In this document: piece after piece, positions 1 through 7,935 of the stretch
Layout: each line of letters opens with the position of its first letter
Position numbering within the stretch: position 1 is the first letter of the stretch
DNA from: Myxococcus guangdongensis
GTDB taxonomy: Bacteria > Myxococcota > Myxococcia > Myxococcales > Myxococcaceae
Assembly: GCF_024198255.1 (NCBI RefSeq)
Contig: NZ_JAJVKW010000003.1
Location: 248,001 to 312,000, forward strand
Length of the DNA: 64,000 nt
Direction of reading: 5' to 3'
The notes under the pieces: model-generated
Database searches by the model: none
What the model was told of the DNA's origin: nothing
Seen by the model: the letters and a program-made list of their open reading frames with translations, nothing else
Translations under genes and position numbers: made by a program

Positions 1-895
1 CGGCGACGGGGGCCTCCAGCAGCGCATGACCACAGGCGTGCTCGGTGACGCCGTCCCGCTTGCCCGTGGTGAAGTCGAGCCGTCCATCCCCGAGGCTCGC
101 GTGCGCCGTGTCCAACGCATGGCCCGCCTCGTTGCGCAGCTGCGTGAGGTCCACCGAGTAGCGGCTCTCCTCCTCGAGCGGCGGCAGGTCTGACTCTGGC
201 CGGGGAATCGAGACGGTGAGCGTCAGCGCGTCCTCGGACCAGGTGCCCGTCAGCAGGCGCGGAGCGTTGGCGGGCGTGCTCTCATCCCGCAGCGTCACCC
301 GGCCCTCCGCGACGTCCATCTTCTCGTTGAACGTGACGGCGACCAGACGCCGCAGCGACGTGTTCGTGCCGACCTTGTACGTCTGCACGGGCAGCACCCC
401 CGTGGCGCCCTCCGTCGGATTCGAGGACACGACGTGGGGCCGCGCGACGTCCGCACCCACCTGGAACGAGAAGCTGTAGGCCGTCGCCTGGCGGTTGCCC
501 GCGAGGTCCTCGAACCGCTCCACCGTGACGTCCACCTTCGCCCCGGCGCGCAGGGGCTGCGTGGGATGCGCGATGAGCGTGCGCCCCTGGTCCTCCCAGT
601 GCCCCGTCTCCAGCGAGAGGGAGACGTCGCCGTCCGCGGCGCGCACCGTGCCCGAGCCCTGTCGGACGGGCTCGCTGAAGCGCACCGTGAGCGCGCTGCC
701 CGGGGCGATATCCACGGCGTCGGCCGTGGGCGTGGTGCCCGTCACCGTGGGCGGCGTGGTGTCTCCCGCGTCGGGGCCCGCGTCCGTCGTCGTTCCTCCA
801 TCGGGAGGCGCGGGCGTGGGGTCGTCGTTGTCGCAGCCCGTCAGGGCCAGCAGGGTGCAGGTGGCCAGCAGCGTGGCCGCGTTGGAGAAGCGCAT
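1..895 (-). CDS. Ig-like (SbsA/Big_5) repeat lipoprotein, 3' end outside window
   Basis: The frame is open from an ATG at 895 to the window edge, so the C-terminus is missing (about 298 residues visible). It begins with a type II signal peptide ending in a lipobox (LLALTGC) and a Asp/Thr/Pro-rich linker. Two tandem SbsA-type Ig-like domains follow, the first starting near DTTPPTVTGTTP and both having the usual V-x-F-x-E-x-V/M strands. At residues 286-290 it reads HACGH, the start of the domain shared with the next three lipoproteins upstream; the rest of that domain lies beyond the edge. Probably an outer-membrane-anchored surface protein. It is 108 bases downstream of the 1004-1708 gene and likely co-transcribed with it. 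Function unknown. Confidence 0.85.
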   Translation of the reverse strand, partial: MRFSNAATLLATCTLLALTGCDNDDPTPAPPDGGTTTDAGPDAGDTTPPTVTGTTPTADAVDIAPGSALTVRFSEPVRQGSGTVRAADGDVSLSLETGHWEDQGRTLIAHPTQPLRAGAKVDVTVERFEDLAGNRQATAYSFSFQVGADVARPHVVSSNPTEGATGVLPVQTYKVGTNTSLRRLVAVTFNEKMDVAEGRVTLRDESTPANAPRLLTGTWSEDALTLTVSIPRPESDLPPLEEESRYSVDLTQLRNEAGHALDTAHASLGDGRLDFTTGKRDGVTEHACGHALLEAPVA

Positions 896-1003
896 CGGGT
901 GTGACCTCGCGAGGGTGAGTCAAGGACGAGGGCGGAGCACCCCTGGATGTCTGGGATGCCCCGCCGGCAGTCACGCGGACTGCTTGCTACGGGTCAGCGA
1001 CTG

Positions 1004-1708
1004 TCAGCAGTTGAAGATGGCGGGGTTGGTGTCGTCGCAGTCGAAGCGCGTCTTCGAGTAGCCGCCGTTCACCTCACAGGCGAAGCGGTAGACGGGCGTG
1101 TTCACGCCGTAGCCGTCGCCGTCCTGGTCCCGGTAGTAGCGGTCGCGGTTGTTGTAGAGGTACTCGGGGACGATGCCCACCTGGTTGCCCGACGCGGTGG
1201 CCGAGACGACGATGTACTGGGTTCCCGGCGTGAGGTCGTAGACCTGCGCCTTGATGAGCGAGCAGCCCGTCTCCGCGACGGACTCGTTGATGAGCGGGGC
1301 CACCGTCGCGCTGGTGGCGGCGTTCACCACCGTGAGGGCCACGTTCTTGTTCACATAGAACGCGACGGACTCCACGGTGCCGCTCCCGGACACGTTGGTC
1401 GGGGTGAACGTCACCGAGCCCTCGGCGCCAGCCGGCAGGGTGAGCGTGTAGTGCTTGTGCTGCGTGCTGATGTCCGGCGCGGTGGACACGCGCGTGGCGC
1501 TGGCCGTCACGCCCACGTTGTCACCGCTGTTGTTCGCGTGCGTGCACGCGTGCGTCGTCATCATCGTGTCGTCCACCGACACGCAGCCGGCCTCCAGCGG
1601 CTGCTCCGCCTGGCCGGTCGACTCCTGCTCCACGTCCTCCGTCGGTCCGCAGGCCGCGAGCGACAGGCCGAGCAATGCACCGCAGAGGGTCTGCTTCAGC
1701 ATCTTCAT
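1004..1708 (-). CDS. HACxH-domain lipoprotein with MopE-like C-terminal motif
   Basis: A 234-residue lipoprotein. The start at 1708 (MKMLKQT) gives a short signal peptide with lipobox LSLAAC and has GGAAA about eight bases upstream; an in-frame start at 1789 would add 27 residues with no signal character. After the signal comes a Cys-containing segment, then H53-A-C55-x-H57 followed by a VTAS strand and a beta-rich domain. The C-terminus carries D-Q-D-G-D-G-Y-G and F-D-C-D-D-T-N-P, the repeat type seen in MopE-like proteins and thrombospondin type 3 calcium sites. It has its own upstream AT-rich promoter element (1791-1816). Surface location is inferred; the ligand is unknown, with a metal ion one possibility. 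Confidence 0.85.
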   Translation of the reverse strand: MKMLKQTLCGALLGLSLAACGPTEDVEQESTGQAEQPLEAGCVSVDDTMMTTHACTHANNSGDNVGVTASATRVSTAPDISTQHKHYTLTLPAGAEGSVTFTPTNVSGSGTVESVAFYVNKNVALTVVNAATSATVAPLINESVAETGCSLIKAQVYDLTPGTQYIVVSATASGNQVGIVPEYLYNNRDRYYRDQDGDGYGVNTPVYRFACEVNGGYSKTRFDCDDTNPAIFNC

Positions 1709-1790
1709 GTGGGATTTCCTTTCAAGGCCGGGCGCGACGCGCGGGCACCGAAGCGGCGTCCTGCAACACGCCACGGCGCCGATATTCATG

Positions 1791-1816
1791 TCTTAATAGT
1801 AACTCAGTTGCAATAA
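1791..1816 (-). promoter_or_regulatory. AT-rich promoter/operator element upstream of the 1004-1708 gene
   Basis: An AT-rich island in otherwise GC-rich DNA, 83-108 bases before the start codon at 1708. Read on the minus strand it is TTGCAACT, three bases, TTACT, one base, TTAAGA. The same order and spacing (TGCAACT-N3-TTACT-N-TT) occurs on the same strand upstream of the gene starting at 3978. Likely a shared regulator site or promoter; the binding protein is unknown. Confidence 0.5.
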
Positions 1817-1853
1817 CGACGCGCACGATTTCCAGGAGTCGCTGCGTGCGGCG

Positions 1854-2495
1854 TTACTGGAGGTGCTCGATGACCATGCCGAGCTCGGCGAGCGAGGTGG
1901 GGCCGAGCGTGAGCGTGTATTGGACGCGGTCGGTCAGCTCGTAGCCGACCATGTGTTTCAGGCCCGGACAGAAGTCGCCGGTGGCCTGGGTGCCCGCGGG
2001 GGTCACGGTCTTCTGGACGGCGGTCTCCACGAGGGTGACGGGGACGTCGGGGGTGCCCAGGTAGACGACGAAGTTGCCGGAGGCGAAGGCCTTGTAGCTG
2101 AACGTGCCGGTGTACTGGCCATCCACCTCGCGCAGCTTCACGGTGTAGTACGTGTGGAAGTCGTCCACGCGAGGGTCGCGGGTGGTGGAGGCGGTGACGG
2201 TGACGAAGGGGCCGCTGGAGACGTGCCAGCAGGCGTGCTCCCCGTTGTCGCCGAAGTCGAAGCCGTCGCTGGGGACGTAGTCGGGGTCCACGACGCAGGC
2301 GAGGCCATTCTGCGCGGCCAGGTAGCCCTTGTGGCAGTGACACCAGTCACCGTCGGGCTCGCGGTGGATGTGGCCATTCGGCTCGCACGGGTCTCCCGAG
2401 GGCTCGGGTTTGGGTTCGGGCGGAGGGTCGTCGCCACCGCAGGCGGAGGTCGCCAGGGCGAGCGTGGCCAGGAGGGCACGGAGTTTCCAACGCAT
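1854..2495 (-). CDS. HACxH-domain lipoprotein with Cys/His-rich N-terminal segment
   Basis: A 213-residue lipoprotein. The start at 2495 (MRWKLRALL) gives a signal peptide with lipobox ATSAC and has GGAG upstream; the in-frame ATG at 2534 adds 13 non-signal residues. A Pro/Glu linker leads into a small Cys/His-rich knuckle (residues 37-67, with GHIH and WCHCHKGY), resembling an EGF-like or metal-binding module. Then H87-A-C89-W-H91 opens the shared domain, with GPF, VTAS and a TYYTVKL strand. No catalytic signature is seen. It is 126 bases downstream of the 2622-3230 gene and probably in the same transcript. Confidence 0.85.
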   Translation of the reverse strand: MRWKLRALLATLALATSACGGDDPPPEPKPEPSGDPCEPNGHIHREPDGDWCHCHKGYLAAQNGLACVVDPDYVPSDGFDFGDNGEHACWHVSSGPFVTVTASTTRDPRVDDFHTYYTVKLREVDGQYTGTFSYKAFASGNFVVYLGTPDVPVTLVETAVQKTVTPAGTQATGDFCPGLKHMVGYELTDRVQYTLTLGPTSLAELGMVIEHLQ

Positions 2496-2621
2496 GGGGG
2501 AGCGCTCCACGAGGGCTCGAGAGGTGGATGTCATTGAGAGGCGGGCCGGGAAGAAGGTCTTGGACGACGCTGCACGGAGTGCAAGTGCCCGGAACGATTC
2601 CAGGCACTCGCGGGTGAGGGG

Positions 2622-3230
2622 TTACTCCTCGTGGTGGTGACCGGCCTCCTCGACGATGAGCGAGAAGGCTGCGTTGCGGCGCAGCACGGAGCGGAACTCC
2701 AGGTAGTACTCGGTGTCGGCCTCGAGGTCCGCGATGATGGTGGTCTTCAGCGCGCCGCAGACCTCGGCGGGGACGTTGTAGCGGCACTCACGCGCCACCT
2801 CGGCGCCGGTGGCCGCCTCGTAGATGCGCAGGCCCCGGTGACGCGACAGCAGGAAGGCGAACTCACCCGACTCGTCCGGGAGGAACGAGACGCGGCCGGC
2901 CCAGCCCCAGGAGTTCGTGCTCCGCGGTAGGCTGATGTTGAACGTGGTGTGGGGCGCGCTGACGTCCACCAGCACGGGGGCGCCGAGGGCCGCGGCGGTG
3001 ACGGGCTCGAAGGGGCCCATCTCCGCGTGGATGCACGCGTGCTCGATGACCTCGTCGAGCTCCTCCGGCTCATCGCAGGAGGGCAGGGCGCCGAAGAGCA
3101 GCGCGGACTCGCTGGTGGACAGCTCCTCGGACTGGACGGCCGCTTCGTCGGCGGTGGAGCCGCAACCGGTGAGCAGCATCGCGACGCCGGCGGCGAGCAG
3201 GGACTTGTGCAGCAGGGACTGGGGCTTCAT
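2622..3230 (-). CDS. HACxH-domain lipoprotein with His-rich tail
   Basis: A 202-residue lipoprotein with lipobox LLTGC and a strong AAGGAGAAG ribosome site ahead of the ATG at 3230. An acidic/Ser spacer precedes H64-A-C66-I-H68, then GPF, VTAAA and beta-rich sequence with two conserved Cys (about 150 and 159) and the terminal strand AAFSLIVEEA. It ends in GHHHEE. The match to its neighbours in the order of motifs argues for a family produced by local duplication. The His-rich end and HACxH motif could bind a transition metal, but that is inference. Only 58 bases separate it from the upstream gene at 3289-3978. Confidence 0.85.
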   Translation of the reverse strand: MKPQSLLHKSLLAAGVAMLLTGCGSTADEAAVQSEELSTSESALLFGALPSCDEPEELDEVIEHACIHAEMGPFEPVTAAALGAPVLVDVSAPHTTFNISLPRSTNSWGWAGRVSFLPDESGEFAFLLSRHRGLRIYEAATGAEVARECRYNVPAEVCGALKTTIIADLEADTEYYLEFRSVLRRNAAFSLIVEEAGHHHEE

Positions 3231-3288
3231 CGGGGGACTTCTCCTTGTTGTGGGTACGGCGGGTGTGTCGACTGCGAAGGGCGGTGGC

Positions 3289-3978
3289 TCAGGGCGTGTC
3301 CGGACGCAGCACGACCCAGGTGGCCAGGACCTGGCCCGAGGCGAGGTGCTCGGCGGGGAGCTGCAGGTGCGCGGCGTTGCCCGGCAGGCGCAGCTCGGGC
3401 GTGAGGCGGAAGGCCGCGTCGTGTGTGGCCGCGTCCGGGAAGGTGACGCGCGTGACGCAGCCCGCGGCGAAGCAGCGCGGTGGCTCGGCCTCGACGGGCT
3501 GGATGCTCGTCGTCATCCGCTGTCGCCACGCGTCCAGCGCCTCGCGGGCCCCGGCGGTCCAGGGCTCCTGACTCACGCCCGTGGACTCGAGTGACGCGAG
3601 CACGGCGCTGCGGCGTGCGTTGGGTTCGGCGGGCGCGCCGCGCAGGGCCTGGACGAGCAGCTTGCGTGACTCGGAGAGGGGACGGCGTGCGCGGACGGAG
3701 GGGGCGGCCTGCGTCTGCTCGAGGCTGGGTGCCTCGAACTCCAGCGGCTCGGGCTCGTCGGGGAGTGGAGGCTGGGGTGGGGCGGAGGGCGGAGGCTGGG
3801 TGTGCGTGAGTGCCGGCGGCCTGGGCGCAACCGCCGCGCGCTCGACACGGCGCGTGGGCTCGACGTGGAAGTCCTGGGGTTCGACGGGAGTGGAGAGGTC
3901 GGGATGCCGCAACAGCGCTGACGCGACGCACGCGAGCGCGAGCCCCACCACTCCCACGCTCCAGATGAGTCGCTTCAT
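3289..3978 (-). CDS. Membrane-anchored Pro-rich hypothetical protein
   Basis: A 229-residue protein beginning with a hydrophobic segment (WSVGVVGLALACVASAL) that acts as signal anchor or signal peptide. A proline-rich, low-complexity stretch (residues 45-95, PPALTH, PPPSAPPQPPLPDEPEP) could span the periplasm. The C-terminal part (about 105-229) is mixed alpha/beta with two Cys (PRCFAAGC). GGAG sits upstream of the ATG. It is the first gene of the minus-strand block that continues into the HACxH lipoproteins, and it lies behind the inverted repeat at 4056-4089. I do not recognise a family. Confidence 0.75.
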   Translation of the reverse strand: MKRLIWSVGVVGLALACVASALLRHPDLSTPVEPQDFHVEPTRRVERAAVAPRPPALTHTQPPPSAPPQPPLPDEPEPLEFEAPSLEQTQAAPSVRARRPLSESRKLLVQALRGAPAEPNARRSAVLASLESTGVSQEPWTAGAREALDAWRQRMTTSIQPVEAEPPRCFAAGCVTRVTFPDAATHDAAFRLTPELRLPGNAAHLQLPAEHLASGQVLATWVVLRPDTP

Positions 3979-4555
3979 CGCTCCGCTCCCGCTCGAGGAC
4001 CGTGTCGGCGGCCGACGGTGGTGTCAGCCGGTCAGTCCCCGCGAACCCCGCAAATATGCAACTGAGATCTAAAAGTAATCAAGTTGCATTTACTGGCCGT
4101 GGCCCCGGCATGTCCCGAGGGGTGGGCGAGCCGGGACCCGGTGCGAGTGCGAGAGGGGAGGCGCTGCGAACTCCAGGCGGGATGGGGCGCGAGCCCGCGG
4201 CGCGGACTCGGGTACTCGCCTCACGCGCAGGTCGCGCCCGCGCTGCTCACGCGAATGGTCGGTGACTTGTTCCAGCCAGAGAGGTCACCGTCGGACACTC
4301 AAGGAGGGACGTCACTTCGGGATGCGCGGCCATCGCGCACGCCGTGGCGCCCATGCTCGTGAGCAGAGGGCTGGCATCCATCGGGGAGCGCAGTCGAGGC
4401 GCGGAGCCGCTGGGAGCGCTCACCCGTCACACCATCGCCGAGAGACACTCAGGTCGACGGGCGTCAGGGCGCCAGGTCATCACCGGGCACCGCGCCTGGT
4501 GACCGCGAGACGCCGGACCCAGGATGGCCGGCGCCCCACGAACGTCGAGACCGCA
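3979..4555. other. Intergenic region between the lipoprotein block and the MarR gene
   Basis: A 577-base stretch. It contains the AT-rich inverted repeat at 4056-4089 that should drive the minus-strand gene starting at 3978. Between 4100 and 4555 the short open frames on both strands show no recognisable protein features, and I see no convincing gene. Confidence 0.55.
4056..4089 (-). promoter_or_regulatory. Perfect 8-bp inverted repeat in AT-rich promoter region
   Basis: ATGCAACT (4056-4063) and AGTTGCAT (4082-4089) form a perfect inverted repeat around an 18-base AT-rich spacer. It lies 78 bases upstream of the start codon at 3978. One arm plus flank (TGCAACT-N3-TTACT-N-TT on the minus strand) matches the element at 1791-1816. 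A minus-strand TTGATT followed 17-18 bases later by CATATT could be the -35/-10, so a bound regulator would overlap the promoter. The regulator is not identifiable from this window. Confidence 0.55.
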
Positions 4556-5125
4556 TCAAGCCGCGTTGGCGGTGACGCCTACGTCCTCGACGGCGGCGAG
4601 TCGAGGTCGATGCGCCTGGGCCCGGTGGTTGGCCTCGGCCTCCTCGGCGGCCTGCTCCTCGGCGCGGTTCCAGCAACCGAGCGCCTCCACCCAGCCCTCG
4701 AGCAAATCCATCAGCGCGCTGCGCTGCTCGCCGCCCAGCGGCATCAACAGGCGCGCCATGCGCTCCTGCACCACCGAGTCCGCGTTCTCCGCCAGCGCCC
4801 GTCCCTGCTCGGTGAGCCGCACGCGCACGCGGCGACGGTCATGCCGCACCGAGCGCTCGCGCTGCACGAGCTTCGCGTCCTCCAGCCGGTCCAACAGCCG
4901 GCTCAGTCGGGGCAGGGCGATGCCACCCAGGCGGTCGGCGAGCACGTTGACGGGCAGCAGGCTCTCCGCCTTCAGCCACCAGATGGCCTGGACTTCCATG
5001 GGGTCCAGCTCATGGTGGGGCAGGGCACCCAGGGGGCTGGCGAGCGCGCCACAACGCGCCACATCGATGACCAGGTTGCGTAACCGCGCCACCTGGACAC
5101 GCACTTCCGCCGAAAGCTCGGTCAT
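4556..5125 (-). CDS. MarR-family transcriptional regulator
   Basis: A 189-residue winged-helix regulator. The start at 5125 (MTELSAEV) is preceded by GGAGG; longer in-frame starts add unrelated residues. The MarR core is visible: a helix-turn-helix around VNVLADRLGGIALPRLSRLLDRLEDAKLV and the wing with R-R-x-x-R-V-R-L-T-E-Q-G (about residues 95-105), followed by the dimerisation helices. The C-terminal tail of about 30 residues is Glu/Ala-rich and longer than in typical 140-150 residue members. MarR proteins usually repress neighbouring genes in response to small ligands; no obvious target is adjacent. Confidence 0.88.
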   Translation of the reverse strand: MTELSAEVRVQVARLRNLVIDVARCGALASPLGALPHHELDPMEVQAIWWLKAESLLPVNVLADRLGGIALPRLSRLLDRLEDAKLVQRERSVRHDRRRVRVRLTEQGRALAENADSVVQERMARLLMPLGGEQRSALMDLLEGWVEALGCWNRAEEQAAEEAEANHRAQAHRPRLAAVEDVGVTANAA

Positions 5126-5293
5126 CTTCGTGCCTCCGCCTCGCGGACACCGTCTCCCCCATCCGGCCCTCGGGAGTCCGTCGGTCGTCCGCCATGAATG
5201 GAGGGCTTTCGCCCCCTGCTTGGGGACGTGAACGTGGCGGCGAAGGAGGCATATCGGACCCGTTGGAATATTTCCGGATCCGCGGGGAATCAC

Positions 5294-5926
5294 TCACCCC
5301 GTCTGGTGGGGGCGCTGGGCCGCCTTGGCCTTGGCGTGGGCCTTGTCGAAGCCCTCATAGAAGCGCACGGCCTGCTCGCCCACGCGTTGGATGTGCTGGT
5401 TGTTGAAGTACGCGGTGATGGGGGCGGCCACGAGCGGCATGGCCCGTCCCAGCGTGTGCATCCCGCCCTTCTCCAGCACCATCGCGGCCAGCTTCCCCAT
5501 CACCTTGGGGCTGGAGCGGTGCACCGGGCCCAGGCCGTTGGCGTAGCCGAACAGGTCCAGCATCTCCCCCCGGGCGCGCTCGCTCTTGAGGTTCACCTTG
5601 TAGAGCGTGGCCACGTCGGTGAGCAGGATGATCTGCAGATAGGACATGAACAGCAGGTCCGCGGGCAGCGCCACCAGGCCGAAGACGCCGCTGACGCCGC
5701 CCACCATGCTGGCCAGGTTCTTCTTGTCGTCCACCAGACGTTGGGCCAGCTCCCGGGTGTCCGCGCGGGGGTAGCGCTTCTCCAGCTCCGCCACCCGCAC
5801 GCGGGCCCGCTTCGTCTCCTGCAGGACGATGTCCGACAGCCGCGCCGAGCCGAGCTTCTTGAGCTCCGCGGGCGTCAGCTTCTTCATGAAGGCCAGCCGC
5901 TCGGCCACGCTGTCGTAGAAGGCCAT
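5294..5926 (-). CDS. EcsC family protein
   Basis: A 210-residue protein matching the EcsC family. It has a charged N-terminal helical region, a central hydrophobic pair of helices (about residues 75-110: SMVGGVSGVFGLVALPADLLFMSYLQ, given here only for orientation as SMVGG...SYLQ) and a second hydrophobic patch (LVAAPITAYFNN). EcsC was named for a gene in the Bacillus ecs operon that affects secretion and competence; the biochemical role is undefined. The C-terminal tail is Ala/Lys-rich. It lies 36 bases downstream of the 5963-6406 lipoprotein gene on the same strand, so they may be co-transcribed. Confidence 0.8.
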   Translation of the reverse strand: MAFYDSVAERLAFMKKLTPAELKKLGSARLSDIVLQETKRARVRVAELEKRYPRADTRELAQRLVDDKKNLASMVGGVSGVFGLVALPADLLFMSYLQIILLTDVATLYKVNLKSERARGEMLDLFGYANGLGPVHRSSPKVMGKLAAMVLEKGGMHTLGRAMPLVAAPITAYFNNQHIQRVGEQAVRFYEGFDKAHAKAKAAQRPHQTG

Positions 5927-5962
5927 GAGGTGCGTCTCCCGCCTCGGGTTGTCCCGGGTCCT

Positions 5963-6406
5963 CTAATAACCCCGCTCGGAGAGGTAGAGGTCCACCAGCG
6001 CGCCTTCCTCGTACCAGGCGTGGCGCATCTCCGCGTTGAACCAGCGCGAGTCCGGCTTCGCCCCGCGCACCTCCAGCTTCACCTGGTTGGGCGACGTGTC
6101 GATGACGGCCGCGCGCGCCTTGCAGGCGTAGCCGGGCTCCTCGCCGTAGCCGCCCTCCAGGCAGACCTCGTCACCCACCGACAGGCGCCGCGTGTACTCG
6201 GTGGCCAGGTAGAGCGCCTCGTCACAGTGGGCGCGCACCGAGGACTTCCCGTGGCCCACGCAGCGCGTCTGCAATGGCGCCTTGATGACGGGAATGGCCC
6301 CGTAGAGAGGGTCTTCATCGTTGGGGTTGGGCCGGAACGAGCCCACCCCGGAACATCCGGAGAGTCCCAGCGCGAACACGCTGACTCCCGCCCACAGCCG
6401 CCTCAT
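5963..6406 (-). CDS. Small hypothetical lipoprotein
   Basis: A 147-residue protein with a signal peptide and lipobox (LGLSGC) at its start. The mature part has three further Cys (TRCVGHG, AHCDEA, EVCLEGG) and an Ala/Arg-rich centre, with a short beta-rich C-terminus ending ERGY. No known family is evident. It sits between panD and the EcsC gene on the minus strand. The export signal is clear, while the function is unknown. Confidence 0.75.
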   Translation of the reverse strand: MRRLWAGVSVFALGLSGCSGVGSFRPNPNDEDPLYGAIPVIKAPLQTRCVGHGKSSVRAHCDEALYLATEYTRRLSVGDEVCLEGGYGEEPGYACKARAAVIDTSPNQVKLEVRGAKPDSRWFNAEMRHAWYEEGALVDLYLSERGY

Positions 6407-6430
6407 CGTGATGGTGCCTCCGGGGCCATG

Positions 6431-6453
6431 AGCCCCCCTCTAAAAGGTGGGGC
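6431..6453 (-). terminator. Possible terminator after panD
   Basis: In the minus-strand reading, GCCCC-A-CC and GGGGGGC arms enclose a short T-rich loop (CTTTTAGA region), just after the panD stop. It forms about seven GC pairs with one bulge. No U-run follows, so termination is only suggested. Confidence 0.35.
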
Positions 6454-6508
6454 GAGCATGGCAAAAGGCGCGCGGAGGCGAAAGCCGACGACGGGAGGAC
6501 GTCTGCCC

Positions 6509-6901
6509 TCAGGCAATCCGGCGAGCGGGCCCTGGAATCTCTTCCGTCTGTCCGGGGACGATTCGGTTGGCCGCGTCGACGAAGACGACCTTGGGCTTCC
6601 AGTCCCGGGCCTCGGCGTCCTCCACCTCGGCGAAGGTCGCGATGATGACCAGGTCGCCGGGCTTGTTGAGGTGCGCGGCGGCGCCGTTGATGCAGATGAC
6701 GCCGCTGCCGGGCTCACCCTCGAGGGCGTACGTCTCCAGGCGCGTGCCCTGGGTGACGTTCCAGATGGCGACCTTCTCGTTGGCGATGATGTCCGCCGCG
6801 CGGAGCAGGTTCAGGTCGATGGTGACCGAGCCTTCGTAGTCGAGGTCGGCCTGGGTCACCGTCGCGCGGTGGATCTTGGACTTGAAGAGGATGCGGCGCA
6901 T
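6509..6901 (-). CDS. panD: Aspartate 1-decarboxylase precursor
   Basis: A 130-residue pyruvoyl enzyme that decarboxylates L-aspartate to beta-alanine for pantothenate and coenzyme A synthesis in the cytoplasm. The family start [16 protein letters not shown] is present, which selects the ATG at 6901 over one at 6928. The self-cleavage site G24-S25 lies in YEGSVTID; cleavage makes the pyruvoyl group on the new N-terminus. The substrate-loop and core motifs [14 protein letters not shown] and [11 protein letters not shown] are intact. Length is typical. No other pantothenate gene lies nearby. Confidence 0.97.
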   Translation of the reverse strand: MRRILFKSKIHRATVTQADLDYEGSVTIDLNLLRAADIIANEKVAIWNVTQGTRLETYALEGEPGSGVICINGAAAHLNKPGDLVIIATFAEVEDAEARDWKPKVVFVDAANRIVPGQTEEIPGPARRIA

Positions 6902-6997
6902 GGCGTGTGTCCCACGAAAGGCGCCCAACCGTAACGGCTGGGACGCCCTGGGACAACCTTCAGGTGCGCTCCTGCCCGCCCGGCGCCCGGACGGGCG

Positions 6998-7840
6998 TCA
7001 TTTCACGATGTTGACCAGCTGGCTCAGGTTCAGCGGCACGGACTGCGAGTCCGAGGTCAGCTTGCCGTCCAGGCTCAGCTTGGCGTTGCCCCCCGAGCGC
7101 AGGGCCACCGCGGCGGAGGCGGCCCGGGCGAAGTTGATGGTGAGCGGCAGCGTCACCTGCTTCGTCCCGCTGCCGTCGAGCATGCCCAGGTTTCCGGTGG
7201 ACAGCGTACCCACATCCGCGCCGGCGACCTTGAGCGCGCCGGTGATTCCGGCGACGGGCAGGGGGAAGCTGTTGCGGTTGGTGATGGCCAGGGGGAACTC
7301 GACGGTGGCGCTGGTCAACCCGATGTTGGTGATGCGGGGAGGCTGGAAGGAGACCTGGGGAATCTTGGGGACGTCGAACGCGCCCTCCTTCTGGAGGGGG
7401 AAGGACAGGACACCGATGGGCGTCTGCACGCCGACGCTGCCCTGGGCCTTGTAGGCGGCGCGGTCCTTGTTGAGGAAGGTCTCCACCACGGGGACGATGT
7501 CCGCGAAGCGCACGTTGGCGGGGAAGACCAGCTCGCTTCTGCCATTGGCCTTGAGGTTCAGGCCCTTCTTGGGCTTGCCGGCGACCACCTGCTTGCCCTC
7601 GACGAAGAACGAGTAGTCCACCGAGGCCAGCTCCAGACCGAAGCCGTTGGGGTTGTTGACCTCGTAGACCAGGTCGACGGTGGCGTCGGAGAGCGACGCG
7701 CTGGACAGCCGCGCCGTCTTGAAGGTGAGGGTGGGCTTCTTGAAGGCCTTCTTCAGCGCGCTCTGCAGGCCAGCGCAGCCGGCGAGCGTGGTGAAGCAGA
7801 GGGCGAACAGGACGAGGGCGAAGCGTTTCATCGTGGGCAT
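6998..7840 (-). CDS. LEA14-like (LEA type 2) lipoprotein
   Basis: About 280 residues. A signal peptide with lipobox TTLAGC precedes two water-stress/LEA_2-type beta domains. The first has V-x-L-V-Y-E-V-N-N-P-N-G-F (about residues 60-75) and the second F-P-L-A-I-T-N-R-N-S-F, the typical N-N-P/N-x-F pattern of the family. LEA14 domains fold like fibronectin type III modules; bacterial members are usually periplasmic or outer-membrane proteins of unknown role. ATGs at 7840 and 7831 are both possible, as neither has a strong ribosome site. It is divergent from the hydrolase at 7936. Confidence 0.85.
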   Translation of the reverse strand: MPTMKRFALVLFALCFTTLAGCAGLQSALKKAFKKPTLTFKTARLSSASLSDATVDLVYEVNNPNGFGLELASVDYSFFVEGKQVVAGKPKKGLNLKANGRSELVFPANVRFADIVPVVETFLNKDRAAYKAQGSVGVQTPIGVLSFPLQKEGAFDVPKIPQVSFQPPRITNIGLTSATVEFPLAITNRNSFPLPVAGITGALKVAGADVGTLSTGNLGMLDGSGTKQVTLPLTINFARAASAAVALRSGGNAKLSLDGKLTSDSQSVPLNLSQLVNIVK

Positions 7841-7935
7841 GGGCGTATCACCAGACGGCCGCGACCGCGTGGGATTCACGCTCGGGCGGTGTCGACGCAA
7901 TCACTTGCGGGGGTGGGTGTACTAGGAGGCGGCAG

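Noticed and set aside
5198-6934. A plus-strand frame of about 580 codons opposite the EcsC, lipoprotein and panD genes.
   Set aside because: panD and EcsC on the minus strand match known families in full.
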